From the NCBI RefSeq assembly GCF_040438645.1, contig NZ_CP159253.1, forward strand, positions 2,604,001 to 2,668,000: a stretch of DNA of 64,000 bases, in the 5' to 3' direction. The notes beneath the pieces were generated by a model. The model was not told where the DNA came from, searched no databases, and saw only the letters and a list, made by a program, of their open reading frames with translations. The position numbers were made by a program, and so were the translations under genes. Of the stretch, positions 19,755 to 28,283 are shown one piece after another. The stretch is from Mesorhizobium sp. WSM2240. Lineage in GTDB: Bacteria; Pseudomonadota; Alphaproteobacteria; Rhizobiales; Rhizobiaceae. Positions within the stretch are counted from its first letter, which is position 1, and each line of letters begins with the position of its first letter.

Positions 19755-20836
19755 GGCAATGCTGCCTCGGCCTGGAAATAGCCGGCGATCTGTCTGATCA
19801 CCGCTGCTGCGGGCGGCAGGTCAGACCTCTCGCCCGCCTCGACCGCGGCCAAGGTTCCGGTGCGCCCGGAATAGACGACCGCCCCGTGGTCGACACCGGC
19901 TTCGCCAATCGCAATGGTGACTTCAGAGCCGGCGACCGGCTCCGCCGTTTTCGCCAATGCAATCAATTTGACGCCGTTGTTCCCGGACGGCTGCACGGAA
20001 CCCGCCGAGATCCACAGATGCAGGTCGGCCTCGCCGGACGCGAGCGCCCGCGCCACGTCGAAACGCCAGGGGTCGAATTCGGGAAAACCACGCGCAAAGC
20101 CGGTTCGCGGCGGAAAGCCGGTCATCCATGTCGAGGCGAGGACGCTGCCCCAGCCGCTCTCGCTGGCCGGCAAATGCAAGGCCGACGCGCGCGACTTCCG
20201 ATTGATATCAGCGATGAGGCCCTGCAGCATCTCCAGTGCAAGGCCGTCCGCATCATGGCCCGAAAACAGGAACACGGGAAATTTGGCGGCGCCGAGCGCC
20301 CTCGAGAAATCGTCGAAGTTCGAGACCGGTTTAGATACCCGCCGTCCCGCGCATTGCGCCCTGAGGGCGGCCAGCGTGCCGTTGAGCCCGGCGCCCTCGC
20401 AGGAAAGCGGCGTCGCCTTCCGGCTGCCCAGAAGCGATGAGACATTGGTCCCCTCATCGCCGATCAGAAAAATTTCGCGCGCGTTCGTTGCCGAAAGGTC
20501 GGGCACGGTATCGGCGAGTTCCGCCACGAAGCCATGATGGATCGCCGGCAGCTCTCCGACGATCGCCACGACATCGGCCCGCCGACGAACCTCGCCCGGC
20601 GCAACGGTCATCGCGCCCTTGTCGGAGAAGAGCGCAGCCTCGCGAGCTATCGCCGCGCTGTCCACATGGTCGTAGGCCGCGCCAACCCGCTCGGCGAGAG
20701 CTATCGCCGCTCGGGTCCCGTGTATATCCGTATCGAAGCTGATTACCGGGCACCGGCTCGATTGCAAAAGCATCGCGGCCTGTTCGCACGCGTGCTCCAC
20801 CAGCGTTTCCCGGTTGCCGATCCACGCAACCGCCAT
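19748..20836 (-). CDS. fhcB: Formyltransferase/hydrolase complex subunit B
   Basis: 362 aa, similar to formylmethanofuran dehydrogenase subunit B but without iron-sulfur Cys motifs or obvious molybdopterin contacts, as is normal for the bacterial Fhc complex. It is therefore thought to be structural in bacteria. Recognisable stretches are VAWIGNRETLVEHACEQAAM at the N-terminus and FPVFLFSGHDADGLALEMLQ. First gene of the fhcBADC operon; the operon promoter should be in the 113 bases up to the pterin dehydratase gene, or upstream of that gene. Confidence 0.92.
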   Translation of the reverse strand: MAVAWIGNRETLVEHACEQAAMLLQSSRCPVISFDTDIHGTRAAIALAERVGAAYDHVDSAAIAREAALFSDKGAMTVAPGEVRRRADVVAIVGELPAIHHGFVAELADTVPDLSATNAREIFLIGDEGTNVSSLLGSRKATPLSCEGAGLNGTLAALRAQCAGRRVSKPVSNFDDFSRALGAAKFPVFLFSGHDADGLALEMLQGLIADINRKSRASALHLPASESGWGSVLASTWMTGFPPRTGFARGFPEFDPWRFDVARALASGEADLHLWISAGSVQPSGNNGVKLIALAKTAEPVAGSEVTIAIGEAGVDHGAVVYSGRTGTLAAVEAGERSDLPPAAAVIRQIAGYFQAEAALPC

Positions 20837-20949
20837 TCACTACGCTACTTTCTGGTGCCGGCCTAATCCTAGACCAAAGCAAACTGGCCGTGAACCCCCC
20901 GCTCTCGGAACGGTAAACGTTTTCGGCCCGGCATCAGCAGATGCGACGT

Positions 20950-21330
20950 TCAGTCGTATTTGATGTAGGCGAAGCGCTGGTCGGTCTGCGGCGTGCCTTC
21001 CAGCGCGCCGCCTTCACTCGCCGGCTGCCACTGGACGACGTCCTCGATCTTCTTCGCCAGTTCGAAATCCTTGTCGGTGACGCCTTTTGCCGCATGGTTC
21101 ATCAGGCGGACCTCGACCCAGGCATAAGACGCTGTGATGTCGGGATGGTGCCACGCCGCTTCCGCCAGATGGCCGACCGTGTTGATGACCATCAGCGTCG
21201 ATTTCCAGCCATGGGTCTTGTATTTCCGGCGAATCCAGCCGTTTTCATAGCGCCATTTGGGCAGTTCCCTCTCAAGCCTTTCGGCGATCTCGGCTTCCGA
21301 ATAGACTTTTTCCTTGGCTGTCTCGCTCAT
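20950..21330 (-). CDS. Pterin-4a-carbinolamine dehydratase-like protein
   Basis: 126 aa from the ATG at 21330 (MSETAKEKVYSEAEIAERLE). The core PKWRYENGWIRRKYKTHGWK and the catalytic-type HLAEAAWHHPDITASYAWVE (paired His) are typical of PCD/DCoH proteins. No phenylalanine hydroxylase gene is near. In methylotroph H4MPT clusters a PCD homologue is regularly present and is thought to serve pterin cofactor metabolism. It lies 113 bases upstream of fhcB and divergent from mptG. An upstream ATG at 21354 would add 8 residues of no family character. Confidence 0.88.
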   Translation of the reverse strand: MSETAKEKVYSEAEIAERLERELPKWRYENGWIRRKYKTHGWKSTLMVINTVGHLAEAAWHHPDITASYAWVEVRLMNHAAKGVTDKDFELAKKIEDVVQWQPASEGGALEGTPQTDQRFAYIKYD

Positions 21331-21478
21331 CTCGTATCTCCAATGTCTTCTCAATAAGGCGCGTGCGGCGGCGTCGAAGTAGATGCTCCGCGATACTTGC
21401 CCCCTCGCCGAAAACGGCTATCATGACCGTGGGCACCTAAACTCGCGATGCATGTATGATGCACCCATCCGGGGGTAG

Positions 21479-22447
21479 ATGTCGAATTCCGTCACCATAA
21501 GAGTGCCCGCTCGCCTTCATCTCGGCTTTCTTGATCTCAACGGGGATGTCGGACGCCGCTTCGGCAGCGTTGGCCTGCCGCTGAGCGAACCCGAGACGGT
21601 CGTAACCTTGTCCCGGGCCGCCGAAACGTCAGTCGAGGGCAGCGAGGCCGCGCGCGCCGAACAGCATTTGTCGGCGCTCTGCCGGCATCTCGGCATAAAA
21701 TCCAATCACCGCCTGGTGGTGGAGCAGGCGATCCCCTCCCATGCCGGCCTCGGATCGGGAACCCAGATCGCACTGGCGGTCGCGGCGGCGCTGCGCACGC
21801 TGCACGGACTGCCGCTCGATATCGCCGGCGACGCCATCCTGCTTGCGCGGGGCGCACGCTCTGGCATCGGCATCGCCAGCTTCGAGAGTGGCGGCGTCAT
21901 CGTGGATGCGGGAAAGAACAGCACAGGAAGGCCTCCGCCGGTCGTTGCGAGGCTGCCCTTTCCGGACGAATGGCGCGTCCTTCTCATTCTCGACGAGGCC
22001 GTGGAAGGGCTCCACGGCCAGGACGAACTTCAGGCCTTTCGCGCGCTGCCGCAGTTTCCCGCCGCCGGCGCGGGAGAGATCTGCCGGCAGGTTCTGATGG
22101 GGCTGATGCCCGCTCTCGTTGAACACGACTTGCCCGTTTTCGGCGCCGCGGTCACGACGATCCAGACCCTCATCGGCACCCACTTCGCGCCGGCCCAGGG
22201 CGGCGTCTTCACCTCGAGGCGCGTCGAGGCCTTGGCCCGACGGTTGGTCGACGCCGGCGCGGTCGGCATCGGGCAGAGCTCGTGGGGGCCAACGGGTTTC
22301 GCCTTCGCGCCGTCGGAAGACGAAGCTCGCCGTCTGGTCGACTCGGTCCGGGATGAAACCGGTGCGGGAATAGAAATCAGGATCGTGCGGGGAAGGAATT
22401 CCGGCGCGAGGATCAGTCAAACCAAACTCGACCTCGTGGGCAGCTGA
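21479..22447 (+). CDS. mptG: Beta-ribofuranosylaminobenzene 5'-phosphate synthase
   Basis: 322 aa, GHMP-kinase-like fold. The glycine-rich motif EQAIPSHAGLGSGTQIALAV lies around residue 82-100, and RVPARLHLGFLDLNGDVGRR is at the N-terminus. The family condenses 4-hydroxybenzoate or 4-aminobenzoate with PRPP in the first committed step of methanopterin assembly. A GGGGGT ribosome site precedes the ATG. It heads the plus-strand run mptG-mtdB-ATP-grasp-mch, divergent from the PCD/fhc operon, with 148 bases shared as a promoter region. Confidence 0.93.
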   Translation: MSNSVTIRVPARLHLGFLDLNGDVGRRFGSVGLPLSEPETVVTLSRAAETSVEGSEAARAEQHLSALCRHLGIKSNHRLVVEQAIPSHAGLGSGTQIALAVAAALRTLHGLPLDIAGDAILLARGARSGIGIASFESGGVIVDAGKNSTGRPPPVVARLPFPDEWRVLLILDEAVEGLHGQDELQAFRALPQFPAAGAGEICRQVLMGLMPALVEHDLPVFGAAVTTIQTLIGTHFAPAQGGVFTSRRVEALARRLVDAGAVGIGQSSWGPTGFAFAPSEDEARRLVDSVRDETGAGIEIRIVRGRNSGARISQTKLDLVGS

Positions 22448-22492
22448 AAAGGCGGCAGACGCAGCGCGAGACCTAATGCAGAAAGGCGAATA

Positions 22493-23389
22493 ATGGCCCG
22501 CAAACACATATTGCATATGCTGACTCCGCTGAAGCAGATGAGCCCCTTCGATGTGAACATGGCGCTCGATGCCGGCTTCGACGCGGTCGTCCCCTATGTC
22601 GGTGTAAGCCTCGATGAGGTCACCGGCCTTGTGCAGGACGCGATCTTTTCCCGGCCGCCGGATGCAGGCGTGGGTACGGGCATATTCATCGCCGGCAAGG
22701 ACGTGTCGCTGGCGCTCGACATGTTCGACGCGGCGAAGAAGGCGATGGTGCCGCCCTTCCAGGTGTCGGTTTTCGCTGACCCGGCGGGGTCGTTCACCAC
22801 TGCCGCCGCGATGGTGGCTAAGGTCGAGAAGGCGCTCGAAAGCAAGTTCCAGCGCGGCCTGAAGGGCGCTGCGGTCGCGATATTCGGCGCGACAGGCGTC
22901 GTAGGCTTCTGCACCGCCGTCATCGCGGCCAAAGAAGGCGCCGAAGTCACCGTCGTTGGCCACGACGGCCTCGAACGGGTGGAGAAGATCGCCGCCGAAA
23001 TCAGCAGCCGCTTCGGGGTTGGCGTGAAGGCTGCGGACGGTTCGACGGAGGCCCGCAAGAGGGAGATCGTCCAGGCCAGTGATGTTGTGCTCAGTGCTGC
23101 GAAAGCCGGCGTCCAGGTGATCTCGAAAGCGCATCTGCAAGGCGCCGGCAGACTGCTCGTCGGCGCCGATGTGAATGCGGTTCCGCCGGCCGGCATAGAA
23201 GGCTTGGCGGTCCACGCTAATGGCGACCCGCTCGAAGCGACAAACGCCGTCGGCATTGGCCCGCTCGCCATCGGCAACGTCAAATACAAGGTCGAGTTTG
23301 GCCTCTTCAAGAAAATGATAGAGGCGGACAAGACAGTCACCTTCGATTTCCAGGATGCGTTTTCCCTTGCACGCGAGTTCGCCAAATAA
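22493..23389 (+). CDS. mtdB: NAD(P)-dependent methylene-H4MPT dehydrogenase
   Basis: 298 aa. It oxidises methylene-H4MPT to methenyl-H4MPT, the first redox step of the formaldehyde oxidation pathway. The N-terminal ILHMLTPLKQMSPFDVNMAL and the Rossmann segment GATGVVGFCTAVIAAKEGAE followed by TVVGHDGLERVEKIA are characteristic of MtdB, and the whole length matches. A GAAAGGCG-type ribosome site is present. Its last 35 bases overlap the next gene, so translation is coupled. Confidence 0.96.
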   Translation: MARKHILHMLTPLKQMSPFDVNMALDAGFDAVVPYVGVSLDEVTGLVQDAIFSRPPDAGVGTGIFIAGKDVSLALDMFDAAKKAMVPPFQVSVFADPAGSFTTAAAMVAKVEKALESKFQRGLKGAAVAIFGATGVVGFCTAVIAAKEGAEVTVVGHDGLERVEKIAAEISSRFGVGVKAADGSTEARKREIVQASDVVLSAAKAGVQVISKAHLQGAGRLLVGADVNAVPPAGIEGLAVHANGDPLEATNAVGIGPLAIGNVKYKVEFGLFKKMIEADKTVTFDFQDAFSLAREFAK

Positions 23390-24497
23390 CCCCCGGTTTC
23401 TGCTGATCGCGGCGATTTCTGGCCGCGCGCTGGCAGCCGCGGCGCAGCGCGCCGGTTATCGGCCGCTGGTCGCCGACTTCTTTTGCGACCGGGATACCGT
23501 TGCGCTCGCCGAGCGCGCGGCGAAACTGCCGGGCGACCTCCAGAGCGGAATAGACGGCGCGGCCATCGTCGATGCGCTTCAGGCGCTGGCCGGAAGCGAC
23601 CGGCCGGTTGCGGTCGTCCTGGGTTCGGGCTTCGAACGGCAAGCCGAAATCGTCGACGAGGTCGCCCGCCATTTTCCGCTCGCGGGCAACCGCGCGGTAG
23701 CGATACGCCGGGTCAAGGATCCGCACATCCTTGCGAAGGATTGCGCCGACCTCGGCATTCCGCATCCCGAGTTCCACTGGGAGTTGCCAGCTGATCCGGA
23801 AAACTGGATCGTCAAGACCGTCGGCGGGGCCGGCGGCTCCCACATAACGCGCGCCAACGGCGACTCCCCGGCGGTAGGCCGTTACTTCCAGCGCTTTGTC
23901 TCAGGCCGCAGCGTCTCGGCCCTTTTCGTCGGCGACGGCAGGTCGGCACGGGTCATTGGCTTCAGCCGGCAATGGCTATCTCCTGCTCCGAACGCACCCT
24001 ATCGATACGGCGGCGCGGTGCGCTTGAGGCGCTTTGACCGGAGCCACGCGGCCAAGATAAGCAGCTGGCTTTCCGGCCTGACGTTCCGCGCTGGGCTTGT
24101 CGGGCTTTGCAGCGCCGATTTCATCGGCGACGCAAACGGCTACCAGCTTGTCGAAATCAACCCGCGGCCAGGCGCTACGCTGGACATCTTCGACAGCGAC
24201 GAAGCTCCCTTGATCGAGGCGCATCTGCGCGCCGCCAGAGGAGAGCCCTACCGGCTGCCGCGCTTTGCCAACTCGATGGCATCGATGATCACCTATGCCA
24301 CGATGCCCATGCCGCACTTCCCGGCAATCAAGTGGCCCGACTGGACAGCCGACCATCAATCGCCCGGCACTAAACTGGTTGCCGGCGATCCCGTCTGCAC
24401 AGTCTTCGCCCGCGGCCACAGCGCAGACGCCACCGAGCGGGCGGTAAAGACATATGCAAGGCAATTGCAGCACCAATGGGAAGGAGACCGGACATGA
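23355..24497 (+). CDS. ATP-grasp ligase of the H4MPT/methylofuran cluster (MfnD-like)
   Basis: 380 aa with an ATP-grasp end, LVEINPRPGATLDIFDSDEA, holding the metal-binding Glu-x-Asn. A preceding GGAGGSHITRANGDSPAVGR looks like the flexible ATP loop. Related genes sit in nearly all methylotroph H4MPT islands. Archaeal methanofuran synthesis uses an ATP-grasp tyramine-glutamate ligase (MfnD), which is the likeliest counterpart, but the exact substrate is inference. The ATG at 23355 overlaps mtdB by 35 bases; a shorter start after the NPRFLLIAAISG segment would lose the N-terminal strand. It overlaps mch by four bases. Confidence 0.8.
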   Translation: MRFPLHASSPNNPRFLLIAAISGRALAAAAQRAGYRPLVADFFCDRDTVALAERAAKLPGDLQSGIDGAAIVDALQALAGSDRPVAVVLGSGFERQAEIVDEVARHFPLAGNRAVAIRRVKDPHILAKDCADLGIPHPEFHWELPADPENWIVKTVGGAGGSHITRANGDSPAVGRYFQRFVSGRSVSALFVGDGRSARVIGFSRQWLSPAPNAPYRYGGAVRLRRFDRSHAAKISSWLSGLTFRAGLVGLCSADFIGDANGYQLVEINPRPGATLDIFDSDEAPLIEAHLRAARGEPYRLPRFANSMASMITYATMPMPHFPAIKWPDWTADHQSPGTKLVAGDPVCTVFARGHSADATERAVKTYARQLQHQWEGDRT

Positions 24498-25450
24498 AAG
24501 ATGGTTCGGCATTCCTGAACGATAACGCCCAGCGTATCGCCGATGGCATGATCCGTGACGCCGAGCGCCTGCGCATCGCCGTCTCCAAGGGTCCGTTGGG
24601 AGAAACCCTGATCGACGCCGGCTCCAAGGCCCCCGGCGGCATCGAAGCCGGGCTGCGCATGGCCGAGGCAGCGATGGGCGGCCTCGGCAGCATTTCGGCG
24701 GTTATGGATCGCGCCTCGGACAAGTGGCCCTTTGCCCTTGAGGTGCGATCCTCGCAGCCGGTGCTTGCATGCCTCGGCTCGCAATATGCAGGCTGGAACC
24801 TGTCGAACGACAGTTATTTCGCCATGGGGTCGGGTCCCGCGCGGGCGCTTGCCCGCGTCGAGGCGCTGTTCACGACACTGACCTACCGCGACACCGCATC
24901 GTCCGCCGTGCTCATTCTGGAAACAGCCGAACCGCCGCCGGAACCGGTTGTCGAGAAAGTGGCCATCGCGACGGGGCTGACGGCCGACAAGCTCACTTTC
25001 CTATACGCGCCGACGCAGAGCCTTGCCGGCACCGTTCAAATCGTCTCCCGCGTACTCGAAGTCGCCCTGCACAAGGCCAACGATCTGAAATTTCCGCTTG
25101 AAAACATCGTCGACGGAATAGCCGCCTCGCCTATCCCTGCCCCCCACCCGGATTTCCTGACTGCCATGGGCCGGACAAACGACGCCATTATCTATGGAGG
25201 GGTCGTCCAGTTGTTCGTTAAGGGCCCGGTAGAAGCAGCCATGGAGTTGGCCGAGAAACTGCCGAGCCGGACATCGCGGGACTACGGTCAGCCCTTCGCC
25301 GATGTTTTCAAGCAGTTCAAAGGCGACTTCTACGCCATCGACCCGCTGCTTTTCAGCCCAGCCGAAGTCCTGGTTACAGCGATCGAAACAGGCGATACGT
25401 TTCGAAGAGGCGGACGGGATGCGGCAATGCTGGAACGGAGCTTGGGGTAA
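24494..25450 (+). CDS. mch: Methenyl-H4MPT cyclohydrolase
   Basis: 318 aa from the ATG at 24494, preceded by AAGGAG. It hydrolyses methenyl-H4MPT to formyl-H4MPT. Family stretches visible are LGSQYAGWNLSNDSYFAMGS, GSGPARALARVEALFTTL and IIYGGVVQLFVKGPVEAAME. It starts within the stop of the upstream ATP-grasp gene (ATGA-type overlap). The product feeds the Fhc complex encoded on the other side of the same island. After it comes a dispersed palindromic repeat (25452-25656). Confidence 0.97.
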   Translation: MKDGSAFLNDNAQRIADGMIRDAERLRIAVSKGPLGETLIDAGSKAPGGIEAGLRMAEAAMGGLGSISAVMDRASDKWPFALEVRSSQPVLACLGSQYAGWNLSNDSYFAMGSGPARALARVEALFTTLTYRDTASSAVLILETAEPPPEPVVEKVAIATGLTADKLTFLYAPTQSLAGTVQIVSRVLEVALHKANDLKFPLENIVDGIAASPIPAPHPDFLTAMGRTNDAIIYGGVVQLFVKGPVEAAMELAEKLPSRTSRDYGQPFADVFKQFKGDFYAIDPLLFSPAEVLVTAIETGDTFRRGGRDAAMLERSLG

Positions 25451-25451
25451 A

Positions 25452-25656
25452 GTGCATCCTTCGAGGCTCGCCCTGTTAATTCAGCGCACAGCAAACGGCC
25501 GGCGTGCGGGGCTCGCACCTCAGGATGAGGGAGGTTGGGAACAAATCTCTCAGGAAAGCGGTCTAGGCACAACAGTCCTCATCCTGAGGTGCGAGCCCTC
25601 GCCGATCGTCTACGCGTCGGCGCAAACGCGGGGCGGGCCAGCCTCGAAGGACGCAC
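25452..25656. repeat. Composite palindromic repeat, copy A
   Basis: Nested inverted repeats. The outer arms contain CCTTCGAGGCTCGCC at about 25458-25472 and GCCTCGAAGGACGCACC at 25640-25656. The inner arms GCTCGCACCTCAGGATGAGG (25511-25530) and CCTCATCCTGAGGTGCGAGC (25577-25596) are exact complements. The same arms occur at 57358-57489, so this is a dispersed REP-like family. It separates mch from the next ATP-grasp gene. Confidence 0.85.
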
Positions 25657-25684
25657 CAGAAAAGCAACTTTCGTGGCTGCCGGC

Positions 25685-26632
25685 ATGATCCCACGCATCC
25701 TGATCGTCAGCGACAAGTCGGACGCGCGCTCCCAAGGCCTTGCGATCCGGCTGAGCCAGCGGGGAGCATTTGTCGCGACGGCACCACTGGCCTCGATCGC
25801 CTTCGACACCGGAAGCGCCTCCGGGCTCGCGATTCCGGGATTCGACGAAGGATTGCCGGATGCGGTCATCGTGCGGTCGATTGCGGCAGGCTCGTTCGAG
25901 GCGATCACGCGGCGTCTCGGCGTCCTCCACGCGTTGGGCAATCTTTCCGTTCCGGTCTGGAATTCGGCCCAGGCAATCGAACGCTGCGTCGACAAGTCGA
26001 TGACCACCTTCCTGCTCAAGAGTGCCGGCTTGCCGACGCCAGCGACATTTTGCGTCGAAGGGTTTTCTGCAGCCGAGGAGATCGCCAGGCGCGAGCTTCC
26101 GCTGACGCCGCTGGTGCTGAAGCCGCTTTTCGGCGCGCAGGGCCGCGGCATAAGGCTGATCCGCGAACTGGCCGATCTGCCCCCGCCGGAAGAGGTGAAC
26201 GACGTCTACTATCTTCAGCATTACGTCCCGCGCGCCGGTCCTCCCTTCCGCGATTTCCGCGTGTTCGTCTGCGCCGGAAAGGCGGTGGCGATGATGAGCC
26301 GCCGCGGTGAGGACTGGATAACCAATGTAAACCGGGGGGCGGCGCCGGAGCAGGTTTCCGGGACCGGAGAAGCCGAACTGGCGAGGCTGGCGGTCGCGGC
26401 GGCAGCGGCGGTCGGAGCCGACTTCGCCGGCGTCGACATCATTCCCGCGCCCGACGGCGCCCTGCTGGTATTGGAGGTGAACAGCATGCCGGCCTGGTCG
26501 GGACTGCAATCGGTCGTCGCGGTAAACATCGCCGATGCGATTGCAGACGCCATGCTGAAATTCCTGGCCGACAGGGTCAGTGCCGAGCCGCCCGCCCGCC
26601 CACATCGTCTCGTTGCACCGGCAAACTCCTGA
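25685..26632 (+). CDS. RimK/MptN-like ATP-grasp glutamate ligase
   Basis: 315 aa from the ATG at 25685 (MIPRILIVSDKSDARSQGLA). The ATP-grasp domain shows KPLFGAQGRGIRLIRE (ATP loop) and the metal-binding LEVNSMPAWSGLQ at the C-terminus. The family adds glutamate to acceptors such as ribosomal protein S6 or, in archaea, tetrahydromethanopterin (MptN). In this island glutamylation of H4MPT or methylofuran is the natural role, but the acceptor is not shown by sequence. The frame is open upstream to 25535 through the palindromic repeat; that extension is not credible. The next gene starts 1 base after its stop. Confidence 0.82.
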   Translation: MIPRILIVSDKSDARSQGLAIRLSQRGAFVATAPLASIAFDTGSASGLAIPGFDEGLPDAVIVRSIAAGSFEAITRRLGVLHALGNLSVPVWNSAQAIERCVDKSMTTFLLKSAGLPTPATFCVEGFSAAEEIARRELPLTPLVLKPLFGAQGRGIRLIRELADLPPPEEVNDVYYLQHYVPRAGPPFRDFRVFVCAGKAVAMMSRRGEDWITNVNRGAAPEQVSGTGEAELARLAVAAAAAVGADFAGVDIIPAPDGALLVLEVNSMPAWSGLQSVVAVNIADAIADAMLKFLADRVSAEPPARPHRLVAPANS

Positions 26633-26633
26633 G

Positions 26634-27476
26634 ATGGGGCTTTCGCGCGAACGCATCAGCGCCGCCTATGAGGATGCCTGCCGGCTGGAAATCGAGGCGC
26701 TAAAGCCTGGGAACGTCCATCTCTTTGCTGACGGCCACGGCATGACCGCCGGGCAGTTCTTAGTCAGTGCCAGCGTATCGGCCGGGCCGTTAACGGATCC
26801 GGACCTGTCTGTCGGGCGGCGCATTCTCGAGGCCGTCCGCGCCACGCGCCAGGCAGTCGGCACCAACACCAATCTCGGCATCGTGTTACTCGCGGCGCCG
26901 CTGGCCCGCGCCGCCGAAACGGCGGGCGACCTGCGCGAAAACCTTTCCTTAGTCCTAGACGAGTTGGACGTGGATGACGCAGGTGCTGTGTTCGAGGCCA
27001 TCGTCACAGCTTCGCCAGGCGGCCTTGGCTCGGCGGAGGAGCACGACGTTCGCGAGCCGCCCAAGGTGGATTTGCTCGAAGCAATGCGGGCCGCGGCCGG
27101 GCGAGACAGGATCGCCCGCCAATACGTCACCCGTTTCGACGACATTTTCGAAACGGGACTGGCGACACTCGACGACTCGTTCGCCCGCGGCGAAAGCGGC
27201 ATCTGGCCGACCGTCTTTGCTTACATGGCGTTTCTCGCAAGCTTTCCGGACAGCCATGTGGCCCGCAAGCATGGCGACGAAACAGCGTACCGGATCCGGG
27301 AGGAAGCGGCCGATGTGAAGACCGCAGTCGACGCTGCCGACGACGATCAGGCGCGCCTGCGCCTGCTTTTGGAGTTCGACAGCCGGCTGAAGGCGCGAAA
27401 CGTCAATCCCGGCACGTCGGCCGATCTGACGGTAGCCAGTCTTTTCGTCCATATCCTCCTACAGCGCCTTGCATAA
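26634..27476 (+). CDS. CitG/MdcB-like triphosphoribosyl-dephospho-CoA synthase homologue
   Basis: 280 aa from the ATG at 26634, directly after the ATP-grasp stop (TGAGATG). The motif EIEALKPGNVHLFADGHGMT and the nucleotide-binding-type TNTNLGIVLLAAPLARA match the CitG family. CitG makes a triphosphoribosyl-dephospho-CoA precursor for citrate lyase, yet no citrate or malonate decarboxylase gene is here. Homologues recur in methylotroph H4MPT clusters, so a transfer step in cofactor biosynthesis is likelier. That role is inference; the exact reaction is unknown to me. Confidence 0.8.
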   Translation: MGLSRERISAAYEDACRLEIEALKPGNVHLFADGHGMTAGQFLVSASVSAGPLTDPDLSVGRRILEAVRATRQAVGTNTNLGIVLLAAPLARAAETAGDLRENLSLVLDELDVDDAGAVFEAIVTASPGGLGSAEEHDVREPPKVDLLEAMRAAAGRDRIARQYVTRFDDIFETGLATLDDSFARGESGIWPTVFAYMAFLASFPDSHVARKHGDETAYRIREEAADVKTAVDAADDDQARLRLLLEFDSRLKARNVNPGTSADLTVASLFVHILLQRLA

Positions 27477-27641
27477 TCGGGTTGTTGATGATTGAATTTC
27501 CGCAGTGGGGGTCAGTGCCTCCGCGGCTATCTAGCCAACCGGTCCGGGCAATCCGGACGCTGCCAACAAGGATAGTCGTCCATCGAGCGTCCGCTCGTTG
27601 CGGCGTCTTTGGACTTCATTATTTTGTGGAGGAAAATTGGC

Positions 27642-28148
27642 ATGGCTAAAATCTCGAAAGTAATGGTTGGTGAATCCCTGGTCGGCGACGGCAATGAAGT
27701 CGCGCATGTCGACCTGTTGATCGGGCCGCGGGGAAGCCCGGTCGAAGCGGCATTCTGCAACGCGCTCACCAACAACAAGGACGGATTTACTTCCCTCCTG
27801 GCGGTGATTTCACCCAATCTGCAGTGCAAACCCAACACGCTGTTGTTCAACAAGGTGACGATCAAGGGCGCCAAGCAGGCGGTCCAGATGTTCGGCCCGG
27901 CGCAGTTTGCGGTGGCGAAGGCGGTGCAGGACAGCGTCGCGGAAGGGATCATTCCGGCAGAAGAGGCCGACGACCTGTTCATCTGCGTCGGCGTGTTCAT
28001 CCATTGGGAGGCCGAGGACGACGCAAAGATCCAGCAGTATAATTACGAGGCGACCAAGGAAGCCATCCAGCGCGCCATCTCGGGCACGCCGACTGCTGCC
28101 GAGGCTACCGCCAAGCGGGACCAGGTGAAGCATCCGTTCGCGGCCTAG
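27642..28148 (+). CDS. fae: Formaldehyde-activating enzyme
   Basis: 168 aa from the ATG at 27642, with a GGAGG ribosome site (TGTGGAGGAAAATTGGC). Fae condenses formaldehyde with H4MPT to methylene-H4MPT, the entry reaction for product of methanol dehydrogenase. The catalytic His22 is in [20 protein letters not shown]; the segment [20 protein letters not shown] is strongly conserved. Length is normal. It has its own 165-base upstream gap and a strong hairpin after it, in keeping with the high expression typical of fae. Confidence 0.98.
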   Translation: MAKISKVMVGESLVGDGNEVAHVDLLIGPRGSPVEAAFCNALTNNKDGFTSLLAVISPNLQCKPNTLLFNKVTIKGAKQAVQMFGPAQFAVAKAVQDSVAEGIIPAEEADDLFICVGVFIHWEAEDDAKIQQYNYEATKEAIQRAISGTPTAAEATAKRDQVKHPFAA

Positions 28149-28236
28149 ACAAGAGACAGCCCCGCACAGGTAGCACCCTCTGCTGATACGGATGGTCTGT
28201 TGCGCCGGCTGAAAAAGCTTCTCGGCTTTTGAACCT

Positions 28237-28274
28237 CCGTTCCGGAGCGCGGCATTCGTCGCGCCCCGGAACGG
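28237..28274. terminator. Bidirectional hairpin between fae and the HisA-like gene
   Basis: CCGTTCCGG (28237-28245) pairs with CCGGAACGG (28266-28274); an inner GCGCG/CGCGC helix lies inside. It is placed between two convergent genes, fae (ends 28148) and the HisA-like gene (ends 28284). No long T-run is present, so it may be a 3'-end stabiliser as well as a terminator. Confidence 0.65.
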
Positions 28275-28283
28275 GTCAATCCG

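Noticed and set aside
21629..23215. 528-aa minus-strand open frame
   Set aside because: Antisense to mptG and mtdB, both certain genes; composition is typical of shadow frames.
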